From: Quadrisphaera setariae
Lineage (GTDB): Bacteria > Actinomycetota > Actinomycetes > Actinomycetales > Quadrisphaeraceae
DNA length: 64,000 nt
Reading direction: 5' to 3'
NCBI RefSeq assembly: GCF_008041935.1
Contig: NZ_VKAC01000018.1
Location: 1-64,000 of the forward strand
The position numbers and the translations under genes were made by a program. Every line of letters starts with the position of its first letter. The first letter of the stretch is position 1. Below the pieces are notes generated by a model. It saw nothing but the letters and a program-made list of their open reading frames with translations. It was not told where the DNA came from and ran no database searches. Below are positions 27,970 to 36,782 of this stretch, piece by piece.

Positions 27970-29856
27970 TCAGTCCTCCGACCGGCCGCCGGTGCGGTGC
28001 CTCACCGCCGACAGCACGGGAGCGACCACCTGCCGCAGCCCCTGCCTGACCAGGCCGGGCACCTCCTCGCCACCGTGCAGCGCGCTCCGCAGCCCGCTCT
28101 TCACCGTCTGCAGCGCCTGCTCGGTCGACACGTGCGGCGGGATGATCGGCGTGGCCGGGTCGACCACGGCGTCGATGACGAACGGCCGGTCCGCCGCCAT
28201 CGCCGCCGCCCACGCGGCGTCGACGTCCTCCGGGCGCTCCACGCGGGTGCCGGCCAGCCCCAGCAGCTGCGCCCACTGCGCGTAGGGCACGTCGGGCAGC
28301 GACTGCGAGGCGGGGTCGGGCACCTCGCCCAGCTCGGCGCGCACCTCCCACGTCTCGAAGCTGAGGTCGCGGTTGTTGAGGACGAGGACCGCCAGGCGCG
28401 GGTCCTCCCAGGTCTTCCACTCCTTCGCGACGGTGATGAGCTCGTTGACGCCGTTCATCTGCATCGCGCCGTCGCCCACCAGCGCGATGACCGGCCGGTG
28501 CGGGTGGGCGGTCTTCGCAGCCAGGGCGTACGGCAGCGCGCCGCCCATGCTCAGCAGCAGGCCCGAGAGCGACCCGAGCTGGCCCGGGCGCAGGTCGACG
28601 TCGCGGGCGTACCAGGCGGTGGCCGTCCCGCAGTCGACGGCGAGCAGCGCGTCGTCGGGCAGGTGCGCCTGCAGCCCGCGCACCACGGCCTCCGGGTTCA
28701 CCGGGTCTGCGGTAGCGGCGCAGCGGGCCTCGCGCACCGCGTCGTCGTCCTCCTTCCAGGTCGCGATGCGCTCGCGCCAGGCGGTGTCCCCCCGGGGGTG
28801 CAGCAGCGGCAGCAGGGCGGCGAGGGTCTCGGCGGCGTCCCCGACGAGGTTCACCTCGGTGGGCGTGCGCAGGCCGCACCTGGCGCCGTCCAGGTCGACC
28901 TGCACGCTGCGCGCCTGGCCCGGCGGCGGGTAGTACTCGCCGTACGGCATGGACGAGCCGACCACGAGCAGCGTGTCGCAGTGCTGCATGAGCTCGTAGG
29001 ACGCGCGGGTGCCGAGCAGGCCGATGGCGCCCGTGACCCACGGCAGGCGGTCGTCGAGGACGTGCTTGCCCAGCAGCGCCTTGGCCACCCCGGCGCCGAG
29101 GGCGTCGGCGACGGCGGTGAGCTCCGCGGTGGCGCCGGCCGCGCCCACCCCGGCGAGCACCGCCACCCGCTCGCCCGCGTTGAGGACGGCGGCGGCCTCG
29201 CGCAGCGCCGCGGCCGGCGGGGCGCCCGGGTCGGTGCTGGGCACGCTGGAGGTGTGGCTGTAGCCGTGGGCGACCGGGGTCTCGAGCACAGCGTCCTCGC
29301 TGCCCAGGTCGCTGGGCACGATGACCGCGCAGACCGTGCGGTGGGCCAGCGCGGTGCGGCAGGCCTGGTCGACGGCGTGGATGACCTGGTCGGCGGAGGA
29401 GAGCTGGATGACGTAGTCGGCGACGTCCTCGTAGAGGGCCGACGCGTCGACCTCCTGGTAGAAGCTCGTGCCCAGCGCCGGGGTGGCGCTCTGGCCGACC
29501 AGCGCGACCACCGGGACCCTGTCGAGCTTGGCGTCGTAGAGGCCGTTGAGCGCGTGGATCGCACCCGGGCCGCTGGTGACGACGCACGCGCCGATGGGGG
29601 AGCCTCCGTACTTGACGTCGGCGACGGCGGCGAAGGCGGCGGTCTCCTCGTGGCGGACCTGGACCAGCTGGGCGGCACCGGCGCGGCGGGCGCGGGAGAT
29701 TCCCGCCATGACGCCGCCGACGCCGTCACCGGGGTAGCCGTAGTACCGGCGCACGCCCCAGCGGGCGAGGCGCTCCACCACGTGGTCGCCGACGGTCTTC
29801 GGCTCGGGGACGTCGGCCCACTGGCCGGTGCTCTGCTGCGGGCGGGTCTGCGTCAC
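27970..29856 (-). CDS. Thiamine-pyrophosphate enzyme, PoxB/pyruvate-oxidase-like
   Basis: A 628-residue TPP-dependent enzyme of the pyruvate oxidase/acetolactate synthase superfamily. N-terminal PYR domain: YYGYPGDGVGGV and the cofactor-activating Glu in VRHEETAAFAA (near residue 70). Middle domain about 200-340. C-terminal PP domain with GDGAMQMNGVNELITVAKEW and the NN that closes the TPP/Mg motif. The sequence style (YPGDG, MNGVNELIT) is closer to PoxB-like and uncharacterised acetolactate-synthase-like proteins than to IlvB. The reaction is probably oxidative decarboxylation of pyruvate or another 2-oxo acid. Single gene, divergent from the zinc-ribbon gene across a repeat pair. Confidence 0.82.
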   Translation of the reverse strand: MTQTRPQQSTGQWADVPEPKTVGDHVVERLARWGVRRYYGYPGDGVGGVMAGISRARRAGAAQLVQVRHEETAAFAAVADVKYGGSPIGACVVTSGPGAIHALNGLYDAKLDRVPVVALVGQSATPALGTSFYQEVDASALYEDVADYVIQLSSADQVIHAVDQACRTALAHRTVCAVIVPSDLGSEDAVLETPVAHGYSHTSSVPSTDPGAPPAAALREAAAVLNAGERVAVLAGVGAAGATAELTAVADALGAGVAKALLGKHVLDDRLPWVTGAIGLLGTRASYELMQHCDTLLVVGSSMPYGEYYPPPGQARSVQVDLDGARCGLRTPTEVNLVGDAAETLAALLPLLHPRGDTAWRERIATWKEDDDAVREARCAATADPVNPEAVVRGLQAHLPDDALLAVDCGTATAWYARDVDLRPGQLGSLSGLLLSMGGALPYALAAKTAHPHRPVIALVGDGAMQMNGVNELITVAKEWKTWEDPRLAVLVLNNRDLSFETWEVRAELGEVPDPASQSLPDVPYAQWAQLLGLAGTRVERPEDVDAAWAAAMAADRPFVIDAVVDPATPIIPPHVSTEQALQTVKSGLRSALHGGEEVPGLVRQGLRQVVAPVLSAVRHRTGGRSED

Positions 29857-29904
29857 GGGTGGCCCCTACCCACGCGGCGCCGTCCCGATCACCCCCGTCC
29901 CTTC

Positions 29905-29967
29905 CGCACTTGCCACGGAAAGTGCGTCAAGGACGGCGCCAGAGGCGCGCTTGCCGCGGAAAGTGCG
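29905..29967. repeat. Paired intergenic palindromic repeat, locus A (22-19-22)
   Basis: Two 22-bp near-palindromes, CGCACTT-N8-AAGTGCG at 29905-29926 and a one-base variant (CGCGCTT-N8-AAGTGCG) at 29946-29967, separated by 19 bp. The same pair with the same 19-bp spacer length occurs at 48445-48507. The outer flanks are C/T-rich on the left and G/A-rich on the right, so the pair can also fold as one long hairpin. It lies between divergent genes, so it is not simply a terminator. Confidence 0.85.
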
Positions 29968-30038
29968 GAAGAAGGGGAAGGAAGCGGGGGACGACGACGG
30001 CGGGGAACGCCCCGGGGGCGGTGCCCGTTGACCGAGGC

Positions 30039-30533
30039 ATGAGCACGCCGACGTCCCCGACGCTGACCTGCCCGAAGTGCCACGGCGCCATGCGCAGCTA
30101 CGAGCGCAACGGCGTCACGATCGACCAGTGCACCGAGTGCCGCGGGATCTTCCTCGACCGCGGCGAGCTCGAGCGGCTCATCGTCCCCCGCAAGCGGGAG
30201 GTGCCCCCAGCCGAGGCCGCCTACTACGACGACCGGCCCTCGGCGCCCCAGCACCAGCAGCCGGCGCAGCCGTACGGGCAGCAGGCGCCCGGGTACTCGC
30301 AGCCCGCCTACGGGGCGGCCGCCGGCGCCTCGCACGACCCGCAGCAGCGCACCGGCTCCAGCGCGCACGGAGCCGCTGCGCCCCAGGGCTCCGGTTCCGG
30401 GCCAGACCTCGGCAAGCTCGCCAGCGAGGTGTTCCGCCAGGTCAGCGCTGCGCGCTCGTCATCGTCCTCGAGCTCCTCGTCGCCGTACGGCGGCAAGCGG
30501 AAGAAGTCGTTCCTCGACCAGCTGCTCGGCTGA
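30039..30533 (+). CDS. TFIIB-type zinc-ribbon protein
   Basis: A 164-residue soluble protein. Residues 11-50 form a zf-TFIIB domain with CPKCHGAM and CTECRGIFLDRGELERL, the four Cys expected to bind one zinc. The rest is disordered: a Gln/Pro/Tyr/Gly stretch, then a poly-Ser tract, ending in a basic GGKRKKSFLDQLLG helix. Proteins with this domain plus a low-complexity tail are common in actinobacteria and their function is unknown. The ATG is taken because the zinc ribbon starts ten residues later; the preceding DNA is the repeat pair. Confidence 0.85.
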   Translation: MSTPTSPTLTCPKCHGAMRSYERNGVTIDQCTECRGIFLDRGELERLIVPRKREVPPAEAAYYDDRPSAPQHQQPAQPYGQQAPGYSQPAYGAAAGASHDPQQRTGSSAHGAAAPQGSGSGPDLGKLASEVFRQVSAARSSSSSSSSSPYGGKRKKSFLDQLLG

Positions 30534-30540
30534 CGCGGCC

Positions 30541-30576
30541 CCGCCGCCGGCGCCTGGGGTCAGGCGCCGGCGGCGG
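30541..30576. terminator. Hairpin between the zinc-ribbon and XPB genes
   Basis: A perfect 16-bp stem CCGCCGCCGGCGCCTG with its complement and 4-nt loop GGGT starts 7 bp after the zinc-ribbon stop. It overlaps the final codons of the convergent helicase gene. Confidence 0.8.
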
Positions 30577-32221
30577 TGGAGCCGGCGTGGGGGAGGTCGT
30601 CGGCGTCGACGATGGAGTACGCGTACCCCTGCTCCGCCAGGAACCGCTGGCGGTGCGCGGCGAAGTCGGCGTCGACCGTGTCGCGCGCCACGACCGTGTA
30701 GAAGCGCGCCGTGCGCCCGTCGGTCTTGGGGCGCAGCAGGCGGCCCAGGCGCTGGGCCTCCTCCTGGCGGGAGCCGAACGAGCCGGACACCTGCACCGCC
30801 AGCGACGCCTCCGGCAGGTCGATCGAGAAGTTCGCGACCTTGGAGACGACGAGCACGTGCAGCTCGCCGGAGCGGAACGCGTCGAACAGCCGCTGCCGCT
30901 CCGCCACCGTCGTCTCACCGGTGATGACGGGGGCGTCGAGGTGGTCGCCGATCTCCGCCAGCTGGTCGAGGTACTGCCCGATCACCAGCGTCTGCTCGCC
31001 CGGGTTGGACCGCACCAGCTGCTCCACCACCCGCGTCTTGGACGACGACGTGGCGCACAGCCGGTACTTCTCCTCCGGCTCCGCCGTCGCGTACGCCAGG
31101 CGCTCGCGGTCGGGGAGGGTGACGCGCACCTCGACGCAGTCGGCCGGGGCGATCCAGCCCTGCGCCTCGATGTCCTTCCACGGCGCGTCGAAGCGCTTGG
31201 GCCCGATGAGGGAGAACACCTCGCCCTCGCGGCCGTCCTCGCGCACCAGAGTGGCCGTCAGCCCCAGGCGGCGGCGCGCCTGCAGGTCCGCCGTCATCCG
31301 GAAGATCGGTGCGGGCAGCAGGTGCACCTCGTCGTAGACCACCAGGCCCCAGTCACGGGCGTCGAGCAGCTCGAGGTGCGGGTACACGCCCTTCCGCTTG
31401 GTGGTCAGCACCTGGTAGGTGGCGATGGTGACCGGCCGGACCTCCTTCTTGGAGCCCGTGTACTCGCCGATCTCGTCCTCGGTGAGGCTGGTGCGCTTCA
31501 GCAGCTCGCTGCGCCACTGCCGGGCGCTCACGGTGTTGGTGACGAGCACCAGCGTGGTCGCCTTCGCCTTGGCCATCGCCCCCGCGCCGACGATCGTCTT
31601 GCCCGCGCCGCAGGGCAGGACGACGACGCCGGAGCCGCCGTCCCAGAAGCCGTCGACGGCCTGCTGCTGGTACGGGCGGACCGCCCAGCCGTCCTCGTCC
31701 AGCTCGATGGGGTGCGCCTCGCCGTCGACGTACCCGGCGAGGTCCTCCGCCGGCCAGCCCAGCTTGAGCAGCACCTGCTTGAGGTTCCCGCGCTCGGAGG
31801 GGTGCACGAGCACCGACTCGCGGTCGAGGCGCTCACCGACCAGCGGGGCGACCTTCTTGGAGCGCAGCACCTCCTCGAGCACCGGCACGTCGGTGGTGTG
31901 GAGGACCAGCCGGTCGCCGTCCTTCTCCAGGCGGAGGCGGCCGTACCGGTCCATCGTCTCGGCGACGTCGACGAGCAGGGCGTGCGGCACCGGGTAGCGC
32001 GAGTGCTCGATGAGCGCGTCGACCACCTGCTCGGCGTCGTGGCCCGCGGCGCGCGCGTTCCACAGCCCGAGCGGGGTGATCCGGTAGGTGTGGACGTGCT
32101 CGGGGGCGCGCTCCAGCTCCGCGAACGGCGCGATGGCCTTGCGGGCGGTGGCGGAGGCCGGGTGGTCGACCTCGAGCAGGAGCGTCTTGTCGCTCTGGAC
32201 GATGAGGGGGCCGTCGGTCAC
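30560..32221 (-). CDS. Bacterial XPB/Ssl2-family DNA helicase
   Basis: A 553-residue superfamily 2 3'-to-5' helicase. The N-terminal damage-recognition-like domain (about 1-180) precedes the motor. Motif I is LPCGAGKTI, motif Ia LVTNTVSARQW, motif II the DEVH box (YDEVHLLPAP), motif III LTATLVREDG (with the RED-like element), and the C-terminal RecA domain has VSKVANFSIDLP and QRLGRLLRPK (motif VI). These match actinobacterial XPB, thought to act in nucleotide-excision repair or transcription-linked DNA opening. The GTG start gives the normal family length. It is transcribed in the same direction as the DUF4190-like gene and its motorless XPB partner. Confidence 0.92.
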   Translation of the reverse strand: MTDGPLIVQSDKTLLLEVDHPASATARKAIAPFAELERAPEHVHTYRITPLGLWNARAAGHDAEQVVDALIEHSRYPVPHALLVDVAETMDRYGRLRLEKDGDRLVLHTTDVPVLEEVLRSKKVAPLVGERLDRESVLVHPSERGNLKQVLLKLGWPAEDLAGYVDGEAHPIELDEDGWAVRPYQQQAVDGFWDGGSGVVVLPCGAGKTIVGAGAMAKAKATTLVLVTNTVSARQWRSELLKRTSLTEDEIGEYTGSKKEVRPVTIATYQVLTTKRKGVYPHLELLDARDWGLVVYDEVHLLPAPIFRMTADLQARRRLGLTATLVREDGREGEVFSLIGPKRFDAPWKDIEAQGWIAPADCVEVRVTLPDRERLAYATAEPEEKYRLCATSSSKTRVVEQLVRSNPGEQTLVIGQYLDQLAEIGDHLDAPVITGETTVAERQRLFDAFRSGELHVLVVSKVANFSIDLPEASLAVQVSGSFGSRQEEAQRLGRLLRPKTDGRTARFYTVVARDTVDADFAAHRQRFLAEQGYAYSIVDADDLPHAGSTAAGA

Positions 32222-32273
32222 CGCAGGGTCAACTCCATCGCGGTCGCGCTGCTTCCCGCGCTGCTGACCGGTC

Positions 32274-32888
32274 TCACACCGACACCCCCGTGCCCGTGCC
32301 CGCGCCCGTGCCGCCGCCACCGCCGTAGGTGGCCAGGAGGACGGCGCCGACGACGACGAGCAGCCCCAGCACCACGGTCACGACGCCGAAGCTGATCCAC
32401 CCGGTGCGCGTCGTCCGTCGAGCGCCCGCCGGGTCGCTGCCGCTGCGCGAGAGCGCCACCACGGACAGGACGCCGGGGAGGGCGTAGAGCAGTCCCACGA
32501 CGGTCCAGAAGAGGGTGAGCACCAGCAGGCCGGACAGGACGACGAGCACGATCGCGCTGGTGGGCGCCTGGCCCCGCGGCGCCGCCGAGGCGGGCACGCC
32601 CGCGTAGCCGTAGCCCTGGGGCGCCTGGCCGTACCCGGGAGGCCCGTACCCGGGCGGCGGGTAGGCGGCGGGCGGCTGGCCGTACCCGGGTGCCTGGCCG
32701 TAGGTGGGCTGACCGCCGCCGTACGGGCCGTCGGACGCCGGGGGAGCGGGCTGCGGGGCCGGTGCGGGCTGCTGCGGGGGCCAGCTGGGCTGGGCCCACC
32801 CGCCGGTGTCACGCCCGGGCACCGACGGCTCGACCGGCTGCTCGCCCTCCGGCGAGTCCCACGAGGAGCGGTGGGGGTCCTGGGTCAC
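32274..32888 (-). CDS. DUF4190-like small membrane protein
   Basis: A 204-residue protein with a disordered N-terminal half rich in Pro, Gly, Tyr and Gln (repeated GYGQ/PPGYG) and a C-terminal membrane unit with two hydrophobic helices (AIVLVVLSGLLVLTLFWTVVG and GWISFGVVTVVLGLLVVVGAV) joined by ALPGVLSVVALSRSG. This layout is that of DUF4190-type proteins of Gram-positive bacteria, whose function is unknown. The GTG start has a good GGAAGGA ribosome site. It sits between the two XPB-related genes without an obvious connection to DNA repair. Confidence 0.8.
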   Translation of the reverse strand: MTQDPHRSSWDSPEGEQPVEPSVPGRDTGGWAQPSWPPQQPAPAPQPAPPASDGPYGGGQPTYGQAPGYGQPPAAYPPPGYGPPGYGQAPQGYGYAGVPASAAPRGQAPTSAIVLVVLSGLLVLTLFWTVVGLLYALPGVLSVVALSRSGSDPAGARRTTRTGWISFGVVTVVLGLLVVVGAVLLATYGGGGGTGAGTGTGVSV

Positions 32889-33027
32889 GAGCGTCCTTCC
32901 CGAGGCAGAGCAGTCCTCCCACGGTAGTCGCGCGGACCGCGCCAGGCGTCTGCACCGATGGGGCGCCTCCTCCCTCCGGACGGCTCGCCCGACGGGGACC
33001 GACGGCCCCGGGCCTGACGCAGGACGT

Positions 33028-35415
33028 TCACGCCAGGGCGACACCGCTGATGCGGTGCACCGACATGGTCCGCACCTGGCCCGACTCGGCGTCCAGCGCG
33101 GTGACGAGGCCGCCGTCCACGGCCACCGGCGACAGCTGGCGCACCGTGAGGCGACCCGCGGCGTCCGACATGCCGACCCACACCGCCCGCCCGGCGCTCG
33201 CGGCGTCGCGCAGGGCCGCCAGGGCCGAGGCCGGGTCCGTGGCGGTCAGCTCCGGCGGCCCGCCCCGCCCGTCGGCCTCCGCCTCGGCGCGCCGCACCGC
33301 CTCGGTGTCGCCCGAGCGCAGGCCCGCCACCACGGCGTCGACCTGCCCGGGCCCGGGAGCGGGAGGGTCTCCGGTGACGGGGCGCGGCACCTGGCGCGGC
33401 GGCGTCCGCCGGGCGCTGGGCGCGCGGAGGACGACGTCGCCGTCGCCGCCCTCCACCGCGGGGGCCAGGCCCATGGCGCGCAGCACCTCCAGCACGGTGG
33501 CGGGGTCGGCCTGGGCCGCCGCGACCGTCGGCGCGAGACGCCGCAGCCGCAGCGGCGCGGCGGCCCGGGCGGTGAGCACCTCGGCGAGGGCGGCCTCGTC
33601 GTCGCTGCGCAGGTAGGAGGAGGCCACGCCCACCCGCAGCCGCCCGTGGCGCCGGGCGACGTCGCGCACGAGCACCTCCAGCGCCTGCGGCACGGGCGTC
33701 GCGGAGGCGCGGCGCAGGAACGCGAGGACGTCCTCGGCGGAGCGCCCGACGTCCATCGCGCGCCGCACCGACGACGGCGTGAACCGGTAGACGGTGGCGC
33801 CGCCGCGGGAGTCGACGTCGGCCACGAGCCCCAGCTCCAGCGCGACCTCCCGCACGAGCGGTCCGGGGGCCACGGCGGTGAGGTCGGCCTGCAGCAGCAC
33901 CTGCTCGACGGGCTCGGGCAGGTGCTCGGCGAGGACGCCGGCCGGGTCCGTCTCCAGCAGCGCCCGGCCGTGCGCGGCCAGCGCGCCGAGCCCCAGCACG
34001 CCCAGCCACGCGCCCTCGCGCAGCGCCCACGCGACGAGCCGCGGCGCCAGCGCCCCGGAGCGTCGTGGTGCCAGCCAGCGCACCCGCTCCAGCAGCGCGG
34101 CCTCGCTGGCGCCGGTGCCGGGCTCGAGGGTGGCGAGCGCCTCGAGCACCATCCGGCGCACGGGCGCGGCGGAGGTGCGGTCGAGGTCGTCCGAGAGCGC
34201 GGTGCGGGCGGTCCCGCGCGCGTCCTTCTCGCCCACCAGCCCCGGCACGCGGGACGTGCGCAGCCACGCGAGGGCCAGCTCCGCCCACCGCTGCGGCACC
34301 CCCAGCGCCAGCCAGTCGTCGGAGGCGGGGGTGGGCGCCCACGCGGCGTCGGCCTCGCCGTCGTCGCCGACCAGGCCGGCGGCGCGGGCGAGCTCGGCCC
34401 AGAACGCGGCCTGCTCGCCGTCCACCTCCAGCCGGTCGCCCAGGCGCTTGAGTTCGCGCACGCCCAGGCCGCCGGCCCGCAGCACCGGCGGCGGGGCGGC
34501 GCTCCAGGTGGTGAGCAGCGACTCCACCAGCCGCACCGCCTCCGCGGCCTGCCCGGCGGCGGCGCCGTCCACGAGCGAGGGCCGCCGCGCGGCGCTGGTC
34601 GAGGACGAAGACGCGGTCAGCGGCGGGGGCTCGTCCTCCAGGCCCGCGAGCACCGCCCCGCCGCGCAGCGCGACGGCCACCTCCCGCGGCAGCACCACGT
34701 GGCCGGGGCCCGCGGCGGCGAGCAGGCCGCGGGCGAGCAGCCACTCCAGGGGCGAGGTCGCGTCCGCCGTGCGCACGGCCCGGTCGGCGCCGGCCACCGC
34801 CCCGGTCGGCGGGCCCCAGGTCAGCCTGTCGAGCAGGTCGCGGGAGGCCGGCGGGGCGCCGTCGAGGACGTCGCGCAGGCGCTCGGGGTCGGACAGCAGG
34901 GCCGCGACGGCGTCGAGGTCGGCCACCGGGTCCCCGGCGCTCGGCAGGCCCAGGTCCTCCGCGAGCTCGCGGACCCGGGCGGGGGAGCGGGTGCCCAGCG
35001 CCTCGCGCAGGGTGGCGCCCAGCCCGGCCGGGGTGGGACCGAGCAGGTCGGCAGCGGTGCGCACCGGGCGCAGCGCGGCGTCGGGCCCCCACACCAGGGC
35101 CAGCGCCTGCAGGCGGCGCAGGTGGGGCAGCACCCGCGCGCGCGGCGCCCCGCACGCCCGGACCAGCGCGGGCAGCGCCACCACCTCGGACGCGGAGCCC
35201 ACGAGCGCCACGAGCGCCTCGAGCACCTGCAGCTGCGGGGTGGTGAGCCTGTCGACGGCGCGCTGGGTGCTCACGCGCGTGCTCGCCCGCGCGGCGAGCG
35301 AGGCGGTGTCACCGGGGACCGGGGCGGCGAGGTCGGGGCGGCTCACCAGGAGGTCGGCGAGCGCGTCGTCGTCGCGGGAGCGCAGGTCATCGGCCAGGGA
35401 GCGGGGGGCCGGCAC
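33028..35415 (-). CDS. XPB/Ssl2 N-terminal-like (helicase-associated) protein without motor
   Basis: A 795-residue protein lacking Walker motifs. It consists of repeated Leu/Ala-rich winged-helix-like segments (for example LTTPQLQVLEALVAL near 60) and a central region with helicase-associated XPB/Ssl2 N-terminal-domain character (VLLQADLTAVAPGPL, residue ~500, and YRFTPSSVRRAMDVGRSAEDVLAFL). The C-terminus (AVWVGMSDAAGRLTVRQLSPVAVDGG) looks like a WYL-type beta domain. Such proteins are habitually encoded beside XPB in actinomycetes; here the helicase is one gene downstream. A role in loading or regulating XPB is inferred from this pairing. Confidence 0.82.
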   Translation of the reverse strand: MPAPRSLADDLRSRDDDALADLLVSRPDLAAPVPGDTASLAARASTRVSTQRAVDRLTTPQLQVLEALVALVGSASEVVALPALVRACGAPRARVLPHLRRLQALALVWGPDAALRPVRTAADLLGPTPAGLGATLREALGTRSPARVRELAEDLGLPSAGDPVADLDAVAALLSDPERLRDVLDGAPPASRDLLDRLTWGPPTGAVAGADRAVRTADATSPLEWLLARGLLAAAGPGHVVLPREVAVALRGGAVLAGLEDEPPPLTASSSSTSAARRPSLVDGAAAGQAAEAVRLVESLLTTWSAAPPPVLRAGGLGVRELKRLGDRLEVDGEQAAFWAELARAAGLVGDDGEADAAWAPTPASDDWLALGVPQRWAELALAWLRTSRVPGLVGEKDARGTARTALSDDLDRTSAAPVRRMVLEALATLEPGTGASEAALLERVRWLAPRRSGALAPRLVAWALREGAWLGVLGLGALAAHGRALLETDPAGVLAEHLPEPVEQVLLQADLTAVAPGPLVREVALELGLVADVDSRGGATVYRFTPSSVRRAMDVGRSAEDVLAFLRRASATPVPQALEVLVRDVARRHGRLRVGVASSYLRSDDEAALAEVLTARAAAPLRLRRLAPTVAAAQADPATVLEVLRAMGLAPAVEGGDGDVVLRAPSARRTPPRQVPRPVTGDPPAPGPGQVDAVVAGLRSGDTEAVRRAEAEADGRGGPPELTATDPASALAALRDAASAGRAVWVGMSDAAGRLTVRQLSPVAVDGGLVTALDAESGQVRTMSVHRISGVALA

Positions 35416-35472
35416 CGGGACACCGTACGCGCCGGGAAGGCGCGGACGCGGAACCGCGTTGACCCGTCCCGG

Positions 35473-35478
35473 TAGGCT
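35473..35478 (+). promoter_or_regulatory. Candidate -10 box of the cold-shock gene
   Basis: TAGGCT is a good actinobacterial -10 and lies 91 bp before the cspA-like start, leaving the long 5' leader usual for cold-shock genes. No convincing -35 is seen at 17 nt. Confidence 0.4.
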
Positions 35479-35569
35479 TGCAGCCCTGGCCGCAGCGGCG
35501 CGGGAAGCGAGCAGACCGCCGGTCGCTCACCAGCTCCACCCACCGACACGAGAGTCCTGAGGTCCCACC

Positions 35570-35953
35570 GTGCCCACTGGCAAGGTCAAGTGGTTCGACG
35601 CCGAGCGCGGCTTCGGCTTCCTCGCCACCGACGACGGCGAGGAGGTGTTCCTGCACGCCTCCGCGCTGCCCTCCGGCACCGCCACCGTCAAGCAGGGCGC
35701 CCGCCTGGAGTTCGGCGTGGCGGACGGCCGCAGGGGCAAGCAGGCGCTGTCGGTGAAGCTCCTCGAGCCCGCGCACTCCGTGGTCGCCGCGCAGCGCAAG
35801 CCCGCCGAGGACATGGTCGGGATCGTCGAGGACCTCATCAAGGTGCTCGAGGGCCTGTCCGGCCAGCTGCGCCGCGGCCGCTACCCCGACCGCGCCAGCA
35901 CCGGCAAGGTCGCCGCGGTGCTGCGCAAGGTCGCCGACGACCTCGACGCCTGA
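35570..35953 (+). CDS. Cold-shock domain protein with C-terminal extension
   Basis: A 127-residue nucleic-acid-binding protein. Residues 1-66 are a cold-shock domain: GKVKWFDAERGFGFLATDD contains RNP1 (GFGFLA) and EEVFLHASAL contains RNP2 (VFLHAS). The second half is a helical extension of about 60 residues (EDMVGIVEDLIKVLEGLSGQL, then a basic patch) absent from the 67-residue CspA. Extended forms are known in actinobacteria. It would bind RNA or single-stranded DNA as a chaperone. GTG start with GAGG at good spacing. Confidence 0.92.
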   Translation: MPTGKVKWFDAERGFGFLATDDGEEVFLHASALPSGTATVKQGARLEFGVADGRRGKQALSVKLLEPAHSVVAAQRKPAEDMVGIVEDLIKVLEGLSGQLRRGRYPDRASTGKVAAVLRKVADDLDA

Positions 35954-35993
35954 CCGACCCCCCGACCGTCCGCCAGCCAGACAGGAGCGATCC

Positions 35994-36782
35994 GTGCCCG
36001 CCACGCGCACCCGCCGCCCCGTCCTCGACGCCGTCGCGGCGGCCGCCGTCGACCTGGCGCGCACCGCCGCCGAGGAGGTCTCCCGCGAGACCTCCGGCGG
36101 CCCGTCGAGCGTGGGCGACCACCTCGGCGCCACCGCCGAGGGCGACCGCGTGGTGGTGCACCGCTTCGCCTCCACCGACCCCGGCTACCGCGACTGGGCG
36201 TGGACCGTGGTGGTGGTCCGCGCCTCGCGGGCCAAGGCCGCCACGGTCAGCGAGGTGGCGCTGCTGCCCGAGACCGGCGCGGTGCTGGCCCCGGCGTGGC
36301 TGCCGTGGGACGAGCGCCTGCGCCCCGGGGACGTCGGCCCGCACGACGTGCTGCCGCGCATCCCCGACGACCCGCGCCTGGAGCCCGGCTACACCGCGGT
36401 CCCCGGCACCCGTCCGGACGGTTCCGAGGAGGACGAGGCGGACCGGGTGGCCCTGTGGGAGCTCGGCCTCGGCCGCGCCCGCGTGCTCTCGCCCGAGGGC
36501 CGCGACGACGCCGCCACCCGCTGGTACACCGGCTCCCACGGGCCCACCGCCGAGCAGGCGCGGAACTCGGCCTCGCCGTGCGCGTCGTGCGGGTTCTACC
36601 TGCGCCTGGCCGGGCCGCTGAGCACGGTGTTCGGGGTGTGCGCCAACGAGTGGTCGCCCTCCGACGGCCGCGTCGTCTCGGTCGACCACGGCTGCGGCGC
36701 GCACAGCGAGACCGACCAGGTGCTCGAGCCGGAGCCGCGCGGCTCGCTGGTGCTCGACGAGCGCGGTGTCGACCCCGTCTGA
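35994..36782 (+). CDS. DUF3027 family protein
   Basis: A 262-residue actinobacterial protein of unknown function. Features: ETGAVLAPAWLPWDERLRPGDVGPHDVLP in the middle (a family hallmark), then a Cys-containing C-terminal part with CASCGFY, FGVCANEWSPSDG and VDHGCGAHSE, four Cys and a His that could bind zinc. GTG start after ACAGGAG. Its 3' end overlaps the start of the sacsin-like gene by 17 bp, so expression is coupled. I would not assign a biochemical role. Confidence 0.85.
   Translation: MPATRTRRPVLDAVAAAAVDLARTAAEEVSRETSGGPSSVGDHLGATAEGDRVVVHRFASTDPGYRDWAWTVVVVRASRAKAATVSEVALLPETGAVLAPAWLPWDERLRPGDVGPHDVLPRIPDDPRLEPGYTAVPGTRPDGSEEDEADRVALWELGLGRARVLSPEGRDDAATRWYTGSHGPTAEQARNSASPCASCGFYLRLAGPLSTVFGVCANEWSPSDGRVVSVDHGCGAHSETDQVLEPEPRGSLVLDERGVDPV

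Noticed and set aside
29905-29967. Palindrome pair as a CRISPR remnant
   Set aside because: There are only two units per locus, they are palindromic throughout, and no cas gene is present.
31528-32063. Extra minus-strand frames within the helicase gene
   Set aside because: They are out of frame with the complete SF2 motifs and are Arg/Pro/Ala-rich shadows.
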